From Dugong dugon (Eukaryota > Chordata > Mammalia > Sirenia > Dugongidae), in contig CM057481.1 of the NCBI GenBank assembly GCA_030035585.1, forward strand, positions 9,821,128-9,885,127: a stretch of DNA of 64,000 nt, given 5' to 3'. Numbering within the stretch: the stretch's first letter is position 1; the number at the start of each line of letters is the position of its first letter. The notes under the pieces were generated by a model. The model searched no databases and was not told the DNA's origin. It saw only the letters and a list, made by a program, of their open reading frames with translations. Positions 23,772 through 33,833 of this stretch are shown here, one piece after another. Both the position numbers and the translations under genes were made by a program.

Positions 23772-24721
23772 GTTTTTGTTGTTAGGTGCCCTCCAGTCAA
23801 TTCCGACTTATAGCAACCTTATGTACAACAGAACGAAACACTGCCCAGTCCTGCACCATCCTCACAATCGTTGCTATGTTTGAGCCCATTGTCGCAGCCA
23901 CTGTGTCAAATCATTTCCTTGAAGGTCTTCCTCTTTTTCACTGACCCTCTGCCAAGCATGATGTCCTTCTCCAGGGACTGGTCCCTCCTGATAGCATATC
24001 CAAAGTACATGAGACAAAGTCTTGCCCTCTTTGCTTCTAAGGAGCATTCTGGCTGTACTTCTTCCAAGACAGATTTGTTAGTTCTTCTGGCAGTCCGTGG
24101 TATATTCAATATTCTTTGCCAACACCACAATTCAAATATGTCAATTCTTCTTCTGTCTTCCTTATTCATTGTCCGGTTTTCACATGCACATGAGGTGATT
24201 GAAAACACCGTGGCTTGAGTCAGGCGCACCTTAGTCCTCAAAGTGACATCTGTGCTTTTTAACACTTTAAAGAGGTCTTTTGCAGCAGATTTGCTCAATG
24301 CAGTGCGTCGTTTGATTTCTTGATCGCTGCTTCCATGGGCGTTGATTGTGCATCCAAGTAAAATGAAATCCTCGACAACTTCAATCTTTTCTCCTTTTAT
24401 CATGATGTTGCTTATTGGTCCAGTTGTGAGGATTTTTTTTTTCTTTATGTTGAGGTGTGATCCATACTGAAGGCTGTGGTCTTTGATCTTCATCAGTAAG
24501 TGCTTCAAGTCCCCTTCATTTTCAGCAAGCAAGGTTGTGTCATCTGCATATCGCAGGTTGTTAATGAGTCTTCCTCCAATCCTGATGCCACATTCTTCTT
24601 CATATAGTCCAGCTTCTTGGATTATTTGCACAGCATACAGAATGAATAAGTATGGTGAAAGGATACAGCCCCGATGGACGCTATTCCTGATTTTAAACTG
24701 CATAGTATCCCCTTGTTCTGT
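23772..24721 (-). mobile_element. RTE/BovB-type LINE with target-site duplication and RT remnant
   Basis: Flanked by TGTGACTCTT at 23762-23771 and 24722-24731. The 3' terminus is on the left ('gttgttaggtgccctccag'). The complement keeps an unusually long open frame (23906 to beyond 24721) encoding the palm/thumb part of an RTE-clade reverse transcriptase, with the catalytic YADD box, plus the RTE C-terminal domain. It is 5'-truncated: no endonuclease and only the last part of RT. Confidence 0.93.
23906..24721 (-). pseudogene. RTE LINE reverse transcriptase, C-terminal part
   Basis: About 270 codons remain open. In order from the N-terminal side: an RT fingers/palm motif around 'GCILSPYLF' (24645-24671), the YADD active-site motif within 'LRYADDTTLLAE' (about 24510-24545), 'LLGCTINAHG', 'KDLFKVLKS', 'ELWCWQRILNIPRTARR' and 'KDIMLGRG' near the end. 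This matches the BovB/RTE C-terminal layout. The apparent ATG at 24739 lies in the flanking L1, not in the RTE, so it is not a natural start. With no endonuclease it cannot act alone. The open frame suggests either youth or chance. Confidence 0.85.
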
Positions 24722-25044
24722 TGTGACTCTTAGAACCATGATAATGTTTCAGGTACCTTGAGAATAAAGAAATAATTCAAATCAACCAGGATGAGAGGAG
24801 AAGCCATGGTGGAATACTAGCAATAATTAATCTAAGTAAATTACAGATGAATAATGTAACCACACTGGAGGATATAGGAAAGAAAAGGCTGACCTAAGTA
24901 ACTCTGGAAAATAATATTTTGACTGGATACTATAAGACTAAAGATGAAAAGGACTGTACACAAAGATTGTAGTTTAGTTAGTAAATTTGTTTCTCACTAT
25001 GGTTCTCACTGGGGAATCAGTTAGCAATTCTGAATCTACTTTAT

Positions 25045-27654
25045 GTAGATTTATGGTCCAATTAGGAGACAGAAACCATACAGTAATCTGAACAGGGAAA
25101 GTTTAATATAAAGAATTATTAACTGTATAACAAGGGGTTGCAGTAACGGGGAGCTGACTAGTAAGAAGTAGAGAGAATTCTGAAGAATGTAGGAATAGCA
25201 TATATAAGGAGTAGCCACTGCCTAGGGCTGAGAGAGACCACCTGTCTTAGGCTGGGTTCTCTAGAGAAGCAAAACCAGTAAAGCATATAGATATATACAG
25301 ACAGAGATTTATATCAAGGAAGTGGCTCATGTGGTGGTACAGGCTGGAATGTCCCCAGTCCATGGGTCAGGCTGGAGGCTTCTCCTGATTCACACAGCCA
25401 CAGGGGCTGACGAAACCAAGATCAGCAGGTTAGATAGCAGGGCTCTTGCTCACAGGCTGCAAATGCCAACGAATCTCAAGACCGGCAGCCAAGACTGCAG
25501 GTAAGCTGCTAGCCCAAGTCCCAGGAACCAGAGGTTAGATGAACAGGAGCCAGCTACAGGATCCAAAGCGAGCAAGAGCCGGAGAGCCTTGCCAGAAAGT
25601 CCATTTGTATTTGATGCAGGCCACATTCCCAAGGAAACTCCCTTTCAACTGATTGGCTACTCATAACAGATCTCATCACGGAGGTGATCACATTATATCA
25701 GATCTCATCACGTAAATGCCATACCTGCCAAGTTGACACACAACCTTAATAATCACACCACCAAAGGAAGAATCCCCCACCCAGAGCTGAGATCCAGACC
25801 CAGCTGGAGATGGTGGGGCCAGCTCACATAGTGGCAGAGAAGTCGCTGTGGGGCTGCACTCTCAGAACTTGCCAGAACTCCACCCTCTATGGTACTGGGG
25901 AAACCGGTTCAGGTGGAGGTGTCTCACTGCAAGCATTCTGCTCTGAAAGCTGACAGGGCTGCCAGGGGAAGCTGTTGGCCACTGGGTGCTGCTGGCTGTT
26001 GGGCACTGCAGGAGCCAGCTGCTACAAAAGCCTGGTATGGGGAGGCTGCCCACACAGCAGGAGCCGCACACTGAAGAAGCTGCCTGCACTGCAGATGCTG
26101 ACGAAGCCACCCATGATCCTGGAGCTGGGTGCTAAGAAAGCTGCATGTGCCACAGGAGCTGGGTGCTGGTGAAGCTGTCTGCATTGCGTGAGCCTGCCAA
26201 AAGGAACAAGCCAGAATCACAGCTTCCTCCTTTCTCCTTCAATGTCTCTCCAGCACCCCCTACTGACAAAGTTTAACATGGCACTAGCTGGAGTCGAAAA
26301 TCGACTGATGCTACCTAACACAACAAAAACAAGCTGGGAAAGGAAAGTATTTAAATGGCCCAGCTCCATTTCTGCATTTCAGGTAATGCAGGGTGAATCT
26401 GGATCGGGGAGGCAGTAAACTGATACTGGCAGAGTCCAGCCCTTTGGCTACTCACCTTCCGTGTGCATCCTTCTCCACACATTCCAACTCTTATACAACA
26501 AAACAGCTCTGTAACACCCCCTCTTCTTATAAATGAAGAAGTTCTCATGCTCTCCCCAAAATGAGGAGACACAGAGTCCCAACAGTCATTGTCCCCCTCT
26601 CTGGCTCCATTAATTACTCTTCAAATCCAGTCACAGGCCCTGGAACATTCTGTTACTTGAAGACTAAACTATAAAATTAACTTCCAGCAACCTATATATA
26701 AAATAGGAAGAAGGAGAAAGGAAAAAGTGATTAGCATATACAAATAAACACGTATATACAATAAGCAAATAGAATGTAGTTTCTGTAACTGGTCATAAGG
26801 CTGTAGTCGATATGTACAGTCTCCTTCTCCTACACAGTCAGTATCTCCCTCACCCTCAGCCAGAGCTTCAGCGGGTCAGGGTTCTTTATCTGGTAGAGTA
26901 GCCCAAATCTTAATTCCCAAAGAGTCTGAGTACTCAACATCCTGCCTTTTTTGTTGTTGTTGTTGCTCTAGTTTTCCATTAACCTTTACTATTAGGCGTG
27001 GAAATACTAAGAGGTGCCCTGGAGAACCTGTGTTCCAAACGCAGGCCTTCTTGCCACCGTTGTGAAGCAACGACCCAGTTTCCCCCTTGCAGTGGGGACC
27101 AATCACCCAGCCAGTAGTGTAATGCGTTTTGGTGGCATAAGGAGTTCAAAGTGGTCTGGTGGCAGTCTTATCTTCTGACGTAATGGAACCATTATTGGGA
27201 TCCTGTAGAGATTAAGGCCTTCAAACCAGCAGAGCTCAAAGTTGCCAGGAAGGAAAGCAAATACTCTGTGAGGGGGTTAGTGGGTGTAATAGTGAGAGGA
27301 GCCACTCCCACTTCCACCCCTTGATTCATGAATCTCAATGCAGATCCTGGCTAAAGGGGAGAGACTATATAATGATCTCTAATTCAAAGCATACACTGCA
27401 TCCTGTAAGACAGAACCATCATTTCACGGCATTGTCTCCAACTGGTGCCATGACTGAGTCTTCGGTAAGTCATTCCAACTTCTAATTAGTCCAGTCAATT
27501 CTGGGTGATAGGTGTGACATAAGACCAGCTGATTCCATGAGCATGAGCCCACTGTTGTGCTTCCTTTGCTGTAAGATGAATTATTGATCAAATGCAGTGC
27601 TGTGGGGAGTGCTGTGATTTTGAGTAGTCGTTGAGTCCACATTAATACTGTGGT
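25045..27654 (-). mobile_element. ERVL-like endogenous retrovirus remnant, antisense
   Basis: This block interrupts the old L1. The complement at 27424-27702 resembles the ERVL integrase region (a YHPE..GLI..WN motif, the equivalent of the usual YHPQ..GL.ER.N), and the remaining sequence ('cagcaacctatatataaa', 'cttcagcgggtcaggg', 'gcagtggggaccaatcaccc') reads as retroviral internal sequence in antisense. It is heavily broken, with no long frames. 25045-25237 may be LTR or internal sequence. A younger solo LTR sits inside at 25243-25757. Family assignment is from recognition only. Confidence 0.55.
25243..25757 (-). mobile_element. solo ERVL/MLT2-like LTR with 5-bp target-site duplication
   Basis: Flanked by CCACC at 25238-25242 and 25758-25762. 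On the minus strand it starts TGTGATTATTAAGG and includes 'gtgtcaacttggcagg'; the other end is 'tgtcttaggctgggttctc' on +, mirroring 'ttctctagagaacccag' in the 13128-13611 copy. Same family as that LTR, opposite orientation. Confidence 0.88.
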
Positions 27655-28194
27655 GGTAGCAGAAGCAAATAATAAAATGTGTTGTGGATAATGAGAGCCC
27701 ATTGTCTCACTGTGGAGGAAAGAAGTTACAAATAAAGCAAGCGGGAAGGCTGGAGTGAACCTGTGGTGTTGAATTGCAGCTGGATTTATCAGAATGAACT
27801 CATGATTTTATACATATATATATACACACACACAGATAGCTGGAGCCCTGGTGGCGCAGTGGCTAAGAGCTCGGCTGCTAACCAAAAAGGTCAGCAGTTC
27901 AAATCTACCAGCCACTCCTTGGAAACTCTATGGGGCAGTTCTACTCTGTCCTATAGGGTCGCTATGTGTTGGAATTGACCGCAACAGGTTTGGTTTTGGG
28001 GTTTTTATGGAGACATGAGCATTAAATGCAATGTGGTATCCTGGATAGACCCTTGATATGATGTGATGAAAATGGCACTTTACCTCTGTGGTCCTTCTCC
28101 CAGAAACCCATAGCCCCAGTCTAATCATGGGGAAAACATCAGACAAATTCCAGTTAAGGGACATTCTACAAAATACGTGACCAGTACCCCTCAG
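27655..28194 (+). mobile_element. old L1 3' UTR, sense, continued
   Basis: 'ttgtggataatgagagccc', 'gtggtgttgaattgcagctgg' parallels 17.05-17.17 kb; after the SINE, 'ggagacatgagcattaaatg' and 'aaacatcagacaaattcc' match the L1 3' UTR copy at 40408-40825. It contains an AfroSINE at 27841-28006 and is cut by the RTE copy at 28195. Confidence 0.65.
27841..28006 (+). mobile_element. AfroSINE, sense, nearly intact
   Basis: 'tggagccctggtggcgcagtg', 'cagcagttcaaatctacc', 'ctatggggcagttctactc', a 3' end with 'gtgttggaattgaccgcaa' and a GGTTTGGTTTTGGGG tail. A TATATACACACACAC microsatellite (27815-27835) abuts the 5' side. Confidence 0.93.
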
Positions 28195-29205
28195 CAGCAG
28201 TTAAAAAATCAAATGACATATTGCATTGGGCAAATCTGTTGCTAAAGACCTCTTTAAAGTGTTAAAAAGCAAAGATGTCACTTCGAGGACTAAGGTGCAC
28301 CTTACCCAAGCCATGGTGTTTTCAATCGCCTCATATGCATGCGAAAGCTGGACAAGGAATTAGGAAGACCGAAAAAGAACTGACACCTTTGAATCAGGGT
28401 GTTGGTATGGACTGCGGAAGAACAAACAAATCTGTCTTGGAAGACGTACAACCACAATCCTTCTTAGAAGGGAGGATGGCGAGACTACGTCTCCTGTACT
28501 TTGGACATGTTATCAGGACTGACCAGTCCCTGGAGAAGTACATTATGCTTGGCAAGGTAGAGGGTCAGCAAAAAAGAGGAAGACCCTCAACAAGATGGAT
28601 CGACACAGTAGCTGCAACAGTTGTGAGGGTGGTACAGGACTGGACAGTGTTTCCTTCTGTTGTATGTAGAGCTGTGTCTTAGTCATCTAGTGCTGCTACA
28701 ACAGAAATACCACAAGTGGATGGTTTTAATGAAGAGAAGTTTATTTCCTTATAGTCACAGTAGGCTAAAAGTTCAAATTCAAGGTGTCAGCTCCAGGGGA
28801 AGGCTTTCTCTCTCTTGGCCTTCTCATCAGTGTTCCCCCAGACTAGGAGCTTCTTGGCACAGGGACCCCAGTCCAAAGGACACACTCTGCTCCCGGCCCT
28901 GCTTTCTTGATGGTATGAGGTCCCCCTGTCTCACTGCTCACTTCTGTCTTTTATATCTCAAGAGATTGCCTCAGGACACAATCCAGCCTTGTAGATCAGG
29001 TCCTGCCTTACTAACACAACTGCCACCCATCCTCCCTCATTAACATCATAGAGGCAGGTTTACAACATACAGGAAAATCACACAGTACCAGGAATCATGG
29101 CCTAGCCAAATTGATACACACATTTTTGGGGGGACGTAATTCAAACCGTGACAAGCCGTATGAGTTGGAACCAACTTGACAGCACCTAATAACAACAACA
29201 ACTCC
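28195..29205 (+). mobile_element. RTE/BovB-type LINE, sense, split by an LTR
   Basis: Codes for decayed RTE C-terminal protein ('FGHVIRTDQSLEKYIMLGKV' region at 28500-28560). After the LTR it resumes at 29154 with the RTE 3' end 'gagttggaaccaacttgac' and an (AAC)n tail, 'aataacaacaacaac'. 5'-truncated. Confidence 0.88.
28675..29153 (-). mobile_element. ERVL/MaLR-like LTR inserted in RTE
   Basis: On + it reads TGTCTTAGTCATC...CCGTGACA, flanked by AGCTG (28670-28674) and AGCCG (29154-29158), a 5-bp duplication with one mismatch. On the minus strand it begins TGTCACGGTTTGAATTACG, the usual MaLR/ERVL LTR start; 'tttatatctcaagagattg' and 'aggaatcatggcctagccaa' are internal landmarks. Confidence 0.85.
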
Positions 29206-29450
29206 CCAGAACTGTCAAGGTCTTCAAAGACAAGGGAAGTCTGAGAAACTGTCGTAGCTTAGAGGAGGAGACATGATGGCTAAATGTAATGTGGTATCCT
29301 GCATGGGACCCTGGAACAGAAAAGGGATGTCAGGTAAAAAGTTAGGAGATCTGAGTGAAGCATGTACTTTAGTTAATAATAATGTATCATTGTTGGTTCA
29401 TTGATTGTGACAAATGTACCATATTAATGTAAGATGTTAGTAATAGGGGG

Positions 29451-30115
29451 AACTAGGCCCAGCTACCACTACTGAACATTTTGATCTAAGAGTCTTTGGA
29501 AGAATACTGATTAAAAGGGGGGAAATGCAGAACAGAATTTCAAATTCTTATGGACTCCAGACTTTCTGGAGCTATGAAGGCTGGATGAACCCCTGAAACT
29601 ATTGCCCTGCCGTAATCTTTAAACCTTAAACCGAAAATATCCCCTGAAGTCTTCTTAAAACCAAATAGTAGTTTACCTTAACTAGTAAAAAGTGTCTACC
29701 TTGAGCATTGTGCTCTTATAAGAACTATCTGTATGGAATCAGACTGATAACAGCAACTCTAAAGATTAGATAGGAACGTTAAAAACCTGATTCCAACTCA
29801 GAGCTACCCTATAGGACAGAGTAGAACTACATCATAGGGTTTCCAAGAAGCGGCTAGTGTGTTTGAACTGCTGACCTTTTGGTAAGGAGCTGAGCTGTTA
29901 ACCGCTACGCCACCAGGGCTCCAGATAGGAACCTTAGGGGCAGTGAGTTTATGTTAATGGGGAGGAACAACTTAGAAAAGGAGGGTGAGAATGGTTGCAC
30001 AACTCAGAGAACATCATCAGTGTCACTGAATTGTACGTGTAGAAACTGTTGAATTAGTGTATGTTTTGCTGTGTACATTCTCAACAACAACAAAATAAAT
30101 AAAATAAAGATGGGT
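29451..30115 (+). mobile_element. L1 3' UTR of a different subfamily, nested
   Basis: 'aactaggcccagctaccac', 'gaatcagactgataacag' and 'gtcactgaattgtacgtg' end in an A-rich tail (AACAACAACAAAATAAATAAAATAAA). The same sequence occurs at 38036-38240. It is interrupted by the SINE at 29782-29922. Confidence 0.75.
29782..29922 (-). mobile_element. AfroSINE with 14-bp target-site duplication
   Basis: Flanked by AGATAGGAACGTTA (29768-29781) and AGATAGGAACCTTA (29923-29936), one mismatch. An antisense copy with 'aaaaacctgattccaactc' at its 3' side and 'gctacgccaccagggctcc' at its 5' side. Confidence 0.93.
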
Positions 30116-30267
30116 GTGAGTGTATGGGAACTCTCTGTACTATGTATCAATTTTTTCGGTAAATCTAAAACTATTCTAAATTCTAAAATTTAAAATTTAC
30201 TTTTTTAAAAGACAAGAGACATTAGTGGAAAAACTGGTGAAATTCCAATAAGGTCTGTAATTAGCAG

Positions 30268-30425
30268 TATTGTATATGTGGTGCAGTGGTTAAGCGCTTG
30301 GCTGCTAACTGAAAGGCGGGCGGTTTGAACCCACCAGCTGATCTGCGGGAGAAAGATGTGGCAGTCTGCTTCTGTGAAGGTCACTATAAGTCGGAAGGGA
30401 CTGGACGGCAATGGGTTTGGTTTCT
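30268..30425 (+). mobile_element. AfroSINE, sense
   Basis: 'atgtggtgcagtggttaagcg', 'ctgctaactgaaaggcggg', 'gtttgaacccaccagctg', 'gcgggagaaagatgtggcag' and a 3' end of 'agtcggaagggactggacgg' plus a TTTGGTTT tail. The internal 'agaaagatgtggcagtctgc' marks the long subfamily. Confidence 0.88.
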
Positions 30426-30570
30426 GGCATTGTGTATGTTAACTTAACTGATTTTGATAACGGCACTGTGGTTACAAAGGAAGTTAACATTCCGAGAAGC
30501 TGGGTACATTTTGAACTATTTTCATACCTTTTCTGTAAGTTTTAAATTATTCCAGAATTAATTTTTCTTT

Positions 30571-31504
30571 TAAATAGGCTTGAAACATTGCCAGTTTTAC
30601 AAAGAGGAGCCCAAACTACGGCCTTGCTACCACGGCCAGCATTGGCCTGTGGACATACGCATACTTGGAAAGGTTCCAGCTGTGTTGAGAGCAGCCCGTG
30701 TACACATGGAGCAGTTTGGAAATCCTGAAGGAAGCTGGAAGCGCAGCCCAGGCTGTAAATGAGACCGCCGGGAGGGTCCTCAGGAACCACTGTAAGACAT
30801 TACATAATAGCAGCCAGCAGAGATGGATGTACTTGAGGTTTCCAGTTTATGTACGTTTATGTATACGTGCACCAGGGAAGGCCAGGAGGAGTCCTGTCTG
30901 ACCGCTCTCCCCCACATCTCCCACCCCAGCACTCAGCCTTGTGCTAACCTGCAGGGCTTTCCTCTGGGCACCTCCTGCAGGGGGAAGAGGCGGCCTTGGC
31001 GGGGAGGGTGTTTAGGGGCCTCTCGGGACTCTGGTTTGTTCTTGTTGCGCGTGTAAAACCAACTTCTCTTGACCATGAACTTGGCTCCCGCTTTCCTCTG
31101 TTGCTGTTTTTGCAATCTGCCACCCCTCACTCCGCCTCTAGAGGGGTTTAGCTCTAGAACTTTCTGCACAAGGGCCTTGAATTGGGAGGAAGACCAGAGG
31201 CAGGGGGCACCGCACGTTTGCACAGCTGAGCAGCAGCGTTGGCTCTCCCCCTGCACGGGGGACGTGCCCCAGAAGGTTTTGACACCTGGGCTTGCCGACC
31301 GCTGCTGTGAGGTGTGTGAGCTGCTTCCACGGTGAGGATTTCTTCTGCTGGCAGGAGTGGGGGAGGTGCTCCCTGCACCTGTAAAGCAATCACAGTGTGC
31401 CTCTGACCCCCTTGAGCTCCCCACCTCGGTCCTCTCTTCCCTCAGAAACCTCCCCTTGCCTCCCAGGTGCCTCTCCAGCCCCTGTCCCCAGCTGCCTGCC
31501 CTGA
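30571..31504. other. GC-richer intergenic DNA, nothing recognised
   Basis: Overlapping ORFs on both strands (up to 163 codons) have no family resemblance and no splice or start support. No named repeat is recognised. Confidence 0.35.
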
Positions 31505-31715
31505 GCTAAAGACAAATGCACAAGTGCACTCCAACTCAAGGCAACCCCAAGTGTGTCGGAGTAGAACTGTGCTCCACAGGGTTTTCAATGCTGATTTCCC
31601 GGAGGTAGATCATCAGGCCTTTCTTCCAGGCCCCTCTGGGTGGACGAGAACACCAACCTTTCAGTTAGCAGGGAGGGCCTTAACCGTTTGCAGCACCCTG
31701 TGCTAGGTCCCATTA
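31505..31715 (-). mobile_element. AfroSINE, antisense, third subfamily
   Basis: 'tccaactcaaggcaacccca', 'gagtagaactgtgctccac', 'gaggtagatcatcaggcc' and 'ccctctgggtggacgagaac', ending near 'taaccgtttgcagcaccc'. This layout (CTCCACAGGGTTTTCA and GTAGATC.CCAGGCC) is shared with 40150, 40955, 63222 and 63880. Confidence 0.82.
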
Positions 31716-31889
31716 AAATGTAAACTGGGGGGTGGGAGGCCCACTGGTGCCTGAACAGATACACATTAACTCTTTTCCCCCTTGGCTCCCTCCTGGTCGG
31801 CTTCCTGTCTCTCTGAATCCTTCCTTCCTGGCTCATTTCCTCCCTCTTCTCTTTAAAGCCCAGCCTTTGAAAGGTAGAGTGTGGGAGAT

Positions 31890-32385
31890 GGAGTTGTGAG
31901 TTCATGACGGAGCTCGGTTTCCAGCAATCTGTGTGCCATTGGGCAAACCAGGGAACCTCCCTGAGCCTCAGCCCCTTCATCTGTTAAAGGGGACTCGCAG
32001 TGGCTGTCTCCCAGGATCTGTGGGCTCTGCTAAGTGGAAGGTACTGTACCAGACAGTGAGTTCCTGGAGGGTAGGGACTTATGACCTTGACCATGTTCCT
32101 CACCAGTGCCTTCCACAGTGCCCTGCAGACAATAACCAAAAACCAAACCCACTGCTGTTGAGTCGATGCCGACTCATAGTGACCCTATAGACAGAGTAGA
32201 ATTGCCCCATAGGGTTTCCAAGGCTGTAAATGTTTTTGATTTTACTCCCAGTTCCTTCTCCTGTGAAGCGGCTGGTAGGTTTGAACAGCCAACCTTTCGG
32301 TTAGCAGCCAAGTGTTTTAACCACTGTGCTGCCAGGGCTCCTTCAGCATACAGTAGGCACTCAATAAATGCTTACTAAATGACCA
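31890..32385 (+). mobile_element. MIR SINE split by an AfroSINE
   Basis: 'gtgccattgggcaaaccagg', 'ctccctgagcctcagcccc', 'tcatctgttaaagggg' on the left; 'atacagtaggcactcaataa' on the right after the AfroSINE. Confidence 0.75.
32136..32343 (-). mobile_element. AfroSINE, antisense, long variant
   Basis: Starts with the A/C-rich tail 'aataaccaaaaaccaaaccc', then 'gttgagtcgatgccgactc', a central 'aaggctgtaaatg' insertion and 'ctgtgctgccagggctcc'. Flanking MIR sequence is continuous across it. Confidence 0.9.
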
Positions 32386-32411
32386 GTTGATTATAAAGAT
32401 GCTAATTATTA

Positions 32412-32455
32412 TGATCGCTATGAGTCGGAATCAACTAGACGGCAACAGGTTCGGT
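32412..32455 (+). mobile_element. AfroSINE 3'-end fragment
   Basis: Only 'cgctatgagtcggaatcaac' and 'agacggcaacaggttcgg' remain. Confidence 0.7.
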
Positions 32456-33099
32456 GCTGCTTTACTTACTATGATTATGCATTTGTATGTCACTAGCAGT
32501 GTTATGGCATCAGAGGAAAAAAAACAAATCTGGTGTTAGAAAGTGAATGGAGAGCTAAAAATTACGGTACAATAATTTGAAAAACAAAATAGCTAAGAAT
32601 GGTATAGTTGCTCCAGGTTGTTTACTTACCGTGCCTCCTTTGAGTGGCTCCTTTGAGTCCTTCCTCTTGACACACATGACCCGTCTGGGACCTTTGTTTT
32701 TGGGTGTTGACTACCCAGTTTAAATCCTAACTTGCTGACACAGAATGACCGTTTCTTTAAGAACAATTTTAAAGGAGCCAGGAAAAGCTGATTCCATTTT
32801 AAAAGTTTAAACAAACTGGAAAAAAAAAAAAGGCATTTGGAAGACAGAAGAAAACTTCAATAAAATTATTCCTCAGAGAGTTAAGAGGAGGAGTTGCCTC
32901 CTTGCAGCAGGAACAGGCTGTTCTGCAAAAGGGACAGCCATCGCACAGGAAGAGGTTGCTCTTGGATACCAAGAAGTGCAATCATCCAAAAATTCTTTAG
33001 ATTTGGTAGATCAAGTTGAAGAAATGTTCTAACATATGGACCAAAACTGACTAAGAGATGGAAAGTAGCTGATAATAAGAAAATTAGAGGATCATTTTA
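32456..33099. other. intergenic DNA, nothing recognised
   Basis: AT-rich with an A-run at 32819-32831. No gene or clearly named repeat. Confidence 0.35.
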
Positions 33100-33833
33100 G
33101 GATATCTATCATCCATCTCATAGGATTTCCAAGGAGAGAGTGAACAGAAAAAAGGAGAGGAAAATATCAAAGATATTTCCAAAAGAACTTCCCAGAACCC
33201 AGTGACATGCATCTCCAAAGTGACGGGCCACAATGCATGAGACCACCCAGAGCTCATCCTGTGAAATTTCAGGATAACAGAGATGAAGAGAACAGCCTAA
33301 AAGCTGAGAGAGAGAGTGAAAGAGAGAGAGACCTTATGCAAAGGACCAGGAATAAGAATGTCATCTTGTCGGGCTTCGAAACAGCAAACTCAGAAAGTGG
33401 AAGACAGGATCCATGCCTTCAACATTCCAGTGGAAAATTACTTTCAACCTAAAATTAAATTCTTAGTCAAATAATTAATCAACTATGATGTTTAATAAAG
33501 ACATTTTTTAGATATGCGAGGTCTCACAGAATATACCTCCCCCATATCTTTTCCCAATGGAGGATGTCCTCCACCAAAATGAGAGAGAAAACACGGAGAG
33601 ACGTGGGATCCAGAAAGCAGGGCTCCAACCCCGGAGAGAAGGAAGGGGAGTGGCAGCCAGGCAGCCAATTTGGAGAACGCCCAGGCCTGACTGGGGCAGG
33701 CGCATGACGACTCCTCAGGGGATTCTTTTGGAATAAAATGGAACTGAGAGAAAAGCGAATGCCTTTGGCCATGTGGAAAATTGTGTAAGAAGAATTAACC
33801 AGACGGTATAGTAAAATAAAGCAAATGTTCTTT
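33100..33833 (+). mobile_element. HAL1/L1-type ORF1 remnant (host of the younger element)
   Basis: 'acttcccagaacccagtgac', 'tgaaatttcaggataacag', 'ggaggatgtcctccacc' and 'acgtgggatccagaaagc' are the ORF1 region of the half-L1 (HAL1) family or a related old L1. Frames are broken. It resumes after the younger insertion at 38501. Confidence 0.6.

Larger units (their letters stand above)
23540..25044 (+). mobile_element. old L1 3' region, sense, split by an RTE insertion
   Basis: 'aagaaaggatataagaaa', 'gcttggctacttttaggggg' and 'atgataatgtttcaggtac' are old L1 3' UTR wording. The RTE copy occupies 23772-24721. The same element appears to resume at about 27655, 29206 and 30116. Confidence 0.7.
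29206..30570 (+). mobile_element. old L1 3' UTR, sense, with inserted younger L1 end and SINEs
   Basis: 29206-29450 ('actgtcaaggtcttcaaaga', 'gtggtatcctgcatggg') and 30116-30570 ('gggaactctctgtactatg', 'tttctgtaagttttaaatt') are two pieces of the L1 3' UTR that stands uninterrupted at 40408-40825. Between them is another L1 3' end. Confidence 0.7.

Noticed and set aside
24722-24739. ATG at 24739 as the start of a complete RTE protein gene
   Set aside because: The codons before the target-site duplication belong to the flanking L1. The RTE insertion itself begins inside the reverse-transcriptase region.
25045-27654. A single intact provirus bounded by the LTR at 25243-25757
   Set aside because: The LTR has its own 5-bp duplication on both sides, no matching second LTR was found, and the internal region has no long frames.
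30933-31424. 163-codon minus-strand ORF
   Set aside because: Overlapped by equally long unsupported ORFs in other frames; no recognisable domain or processed-pseudogene hallmark.
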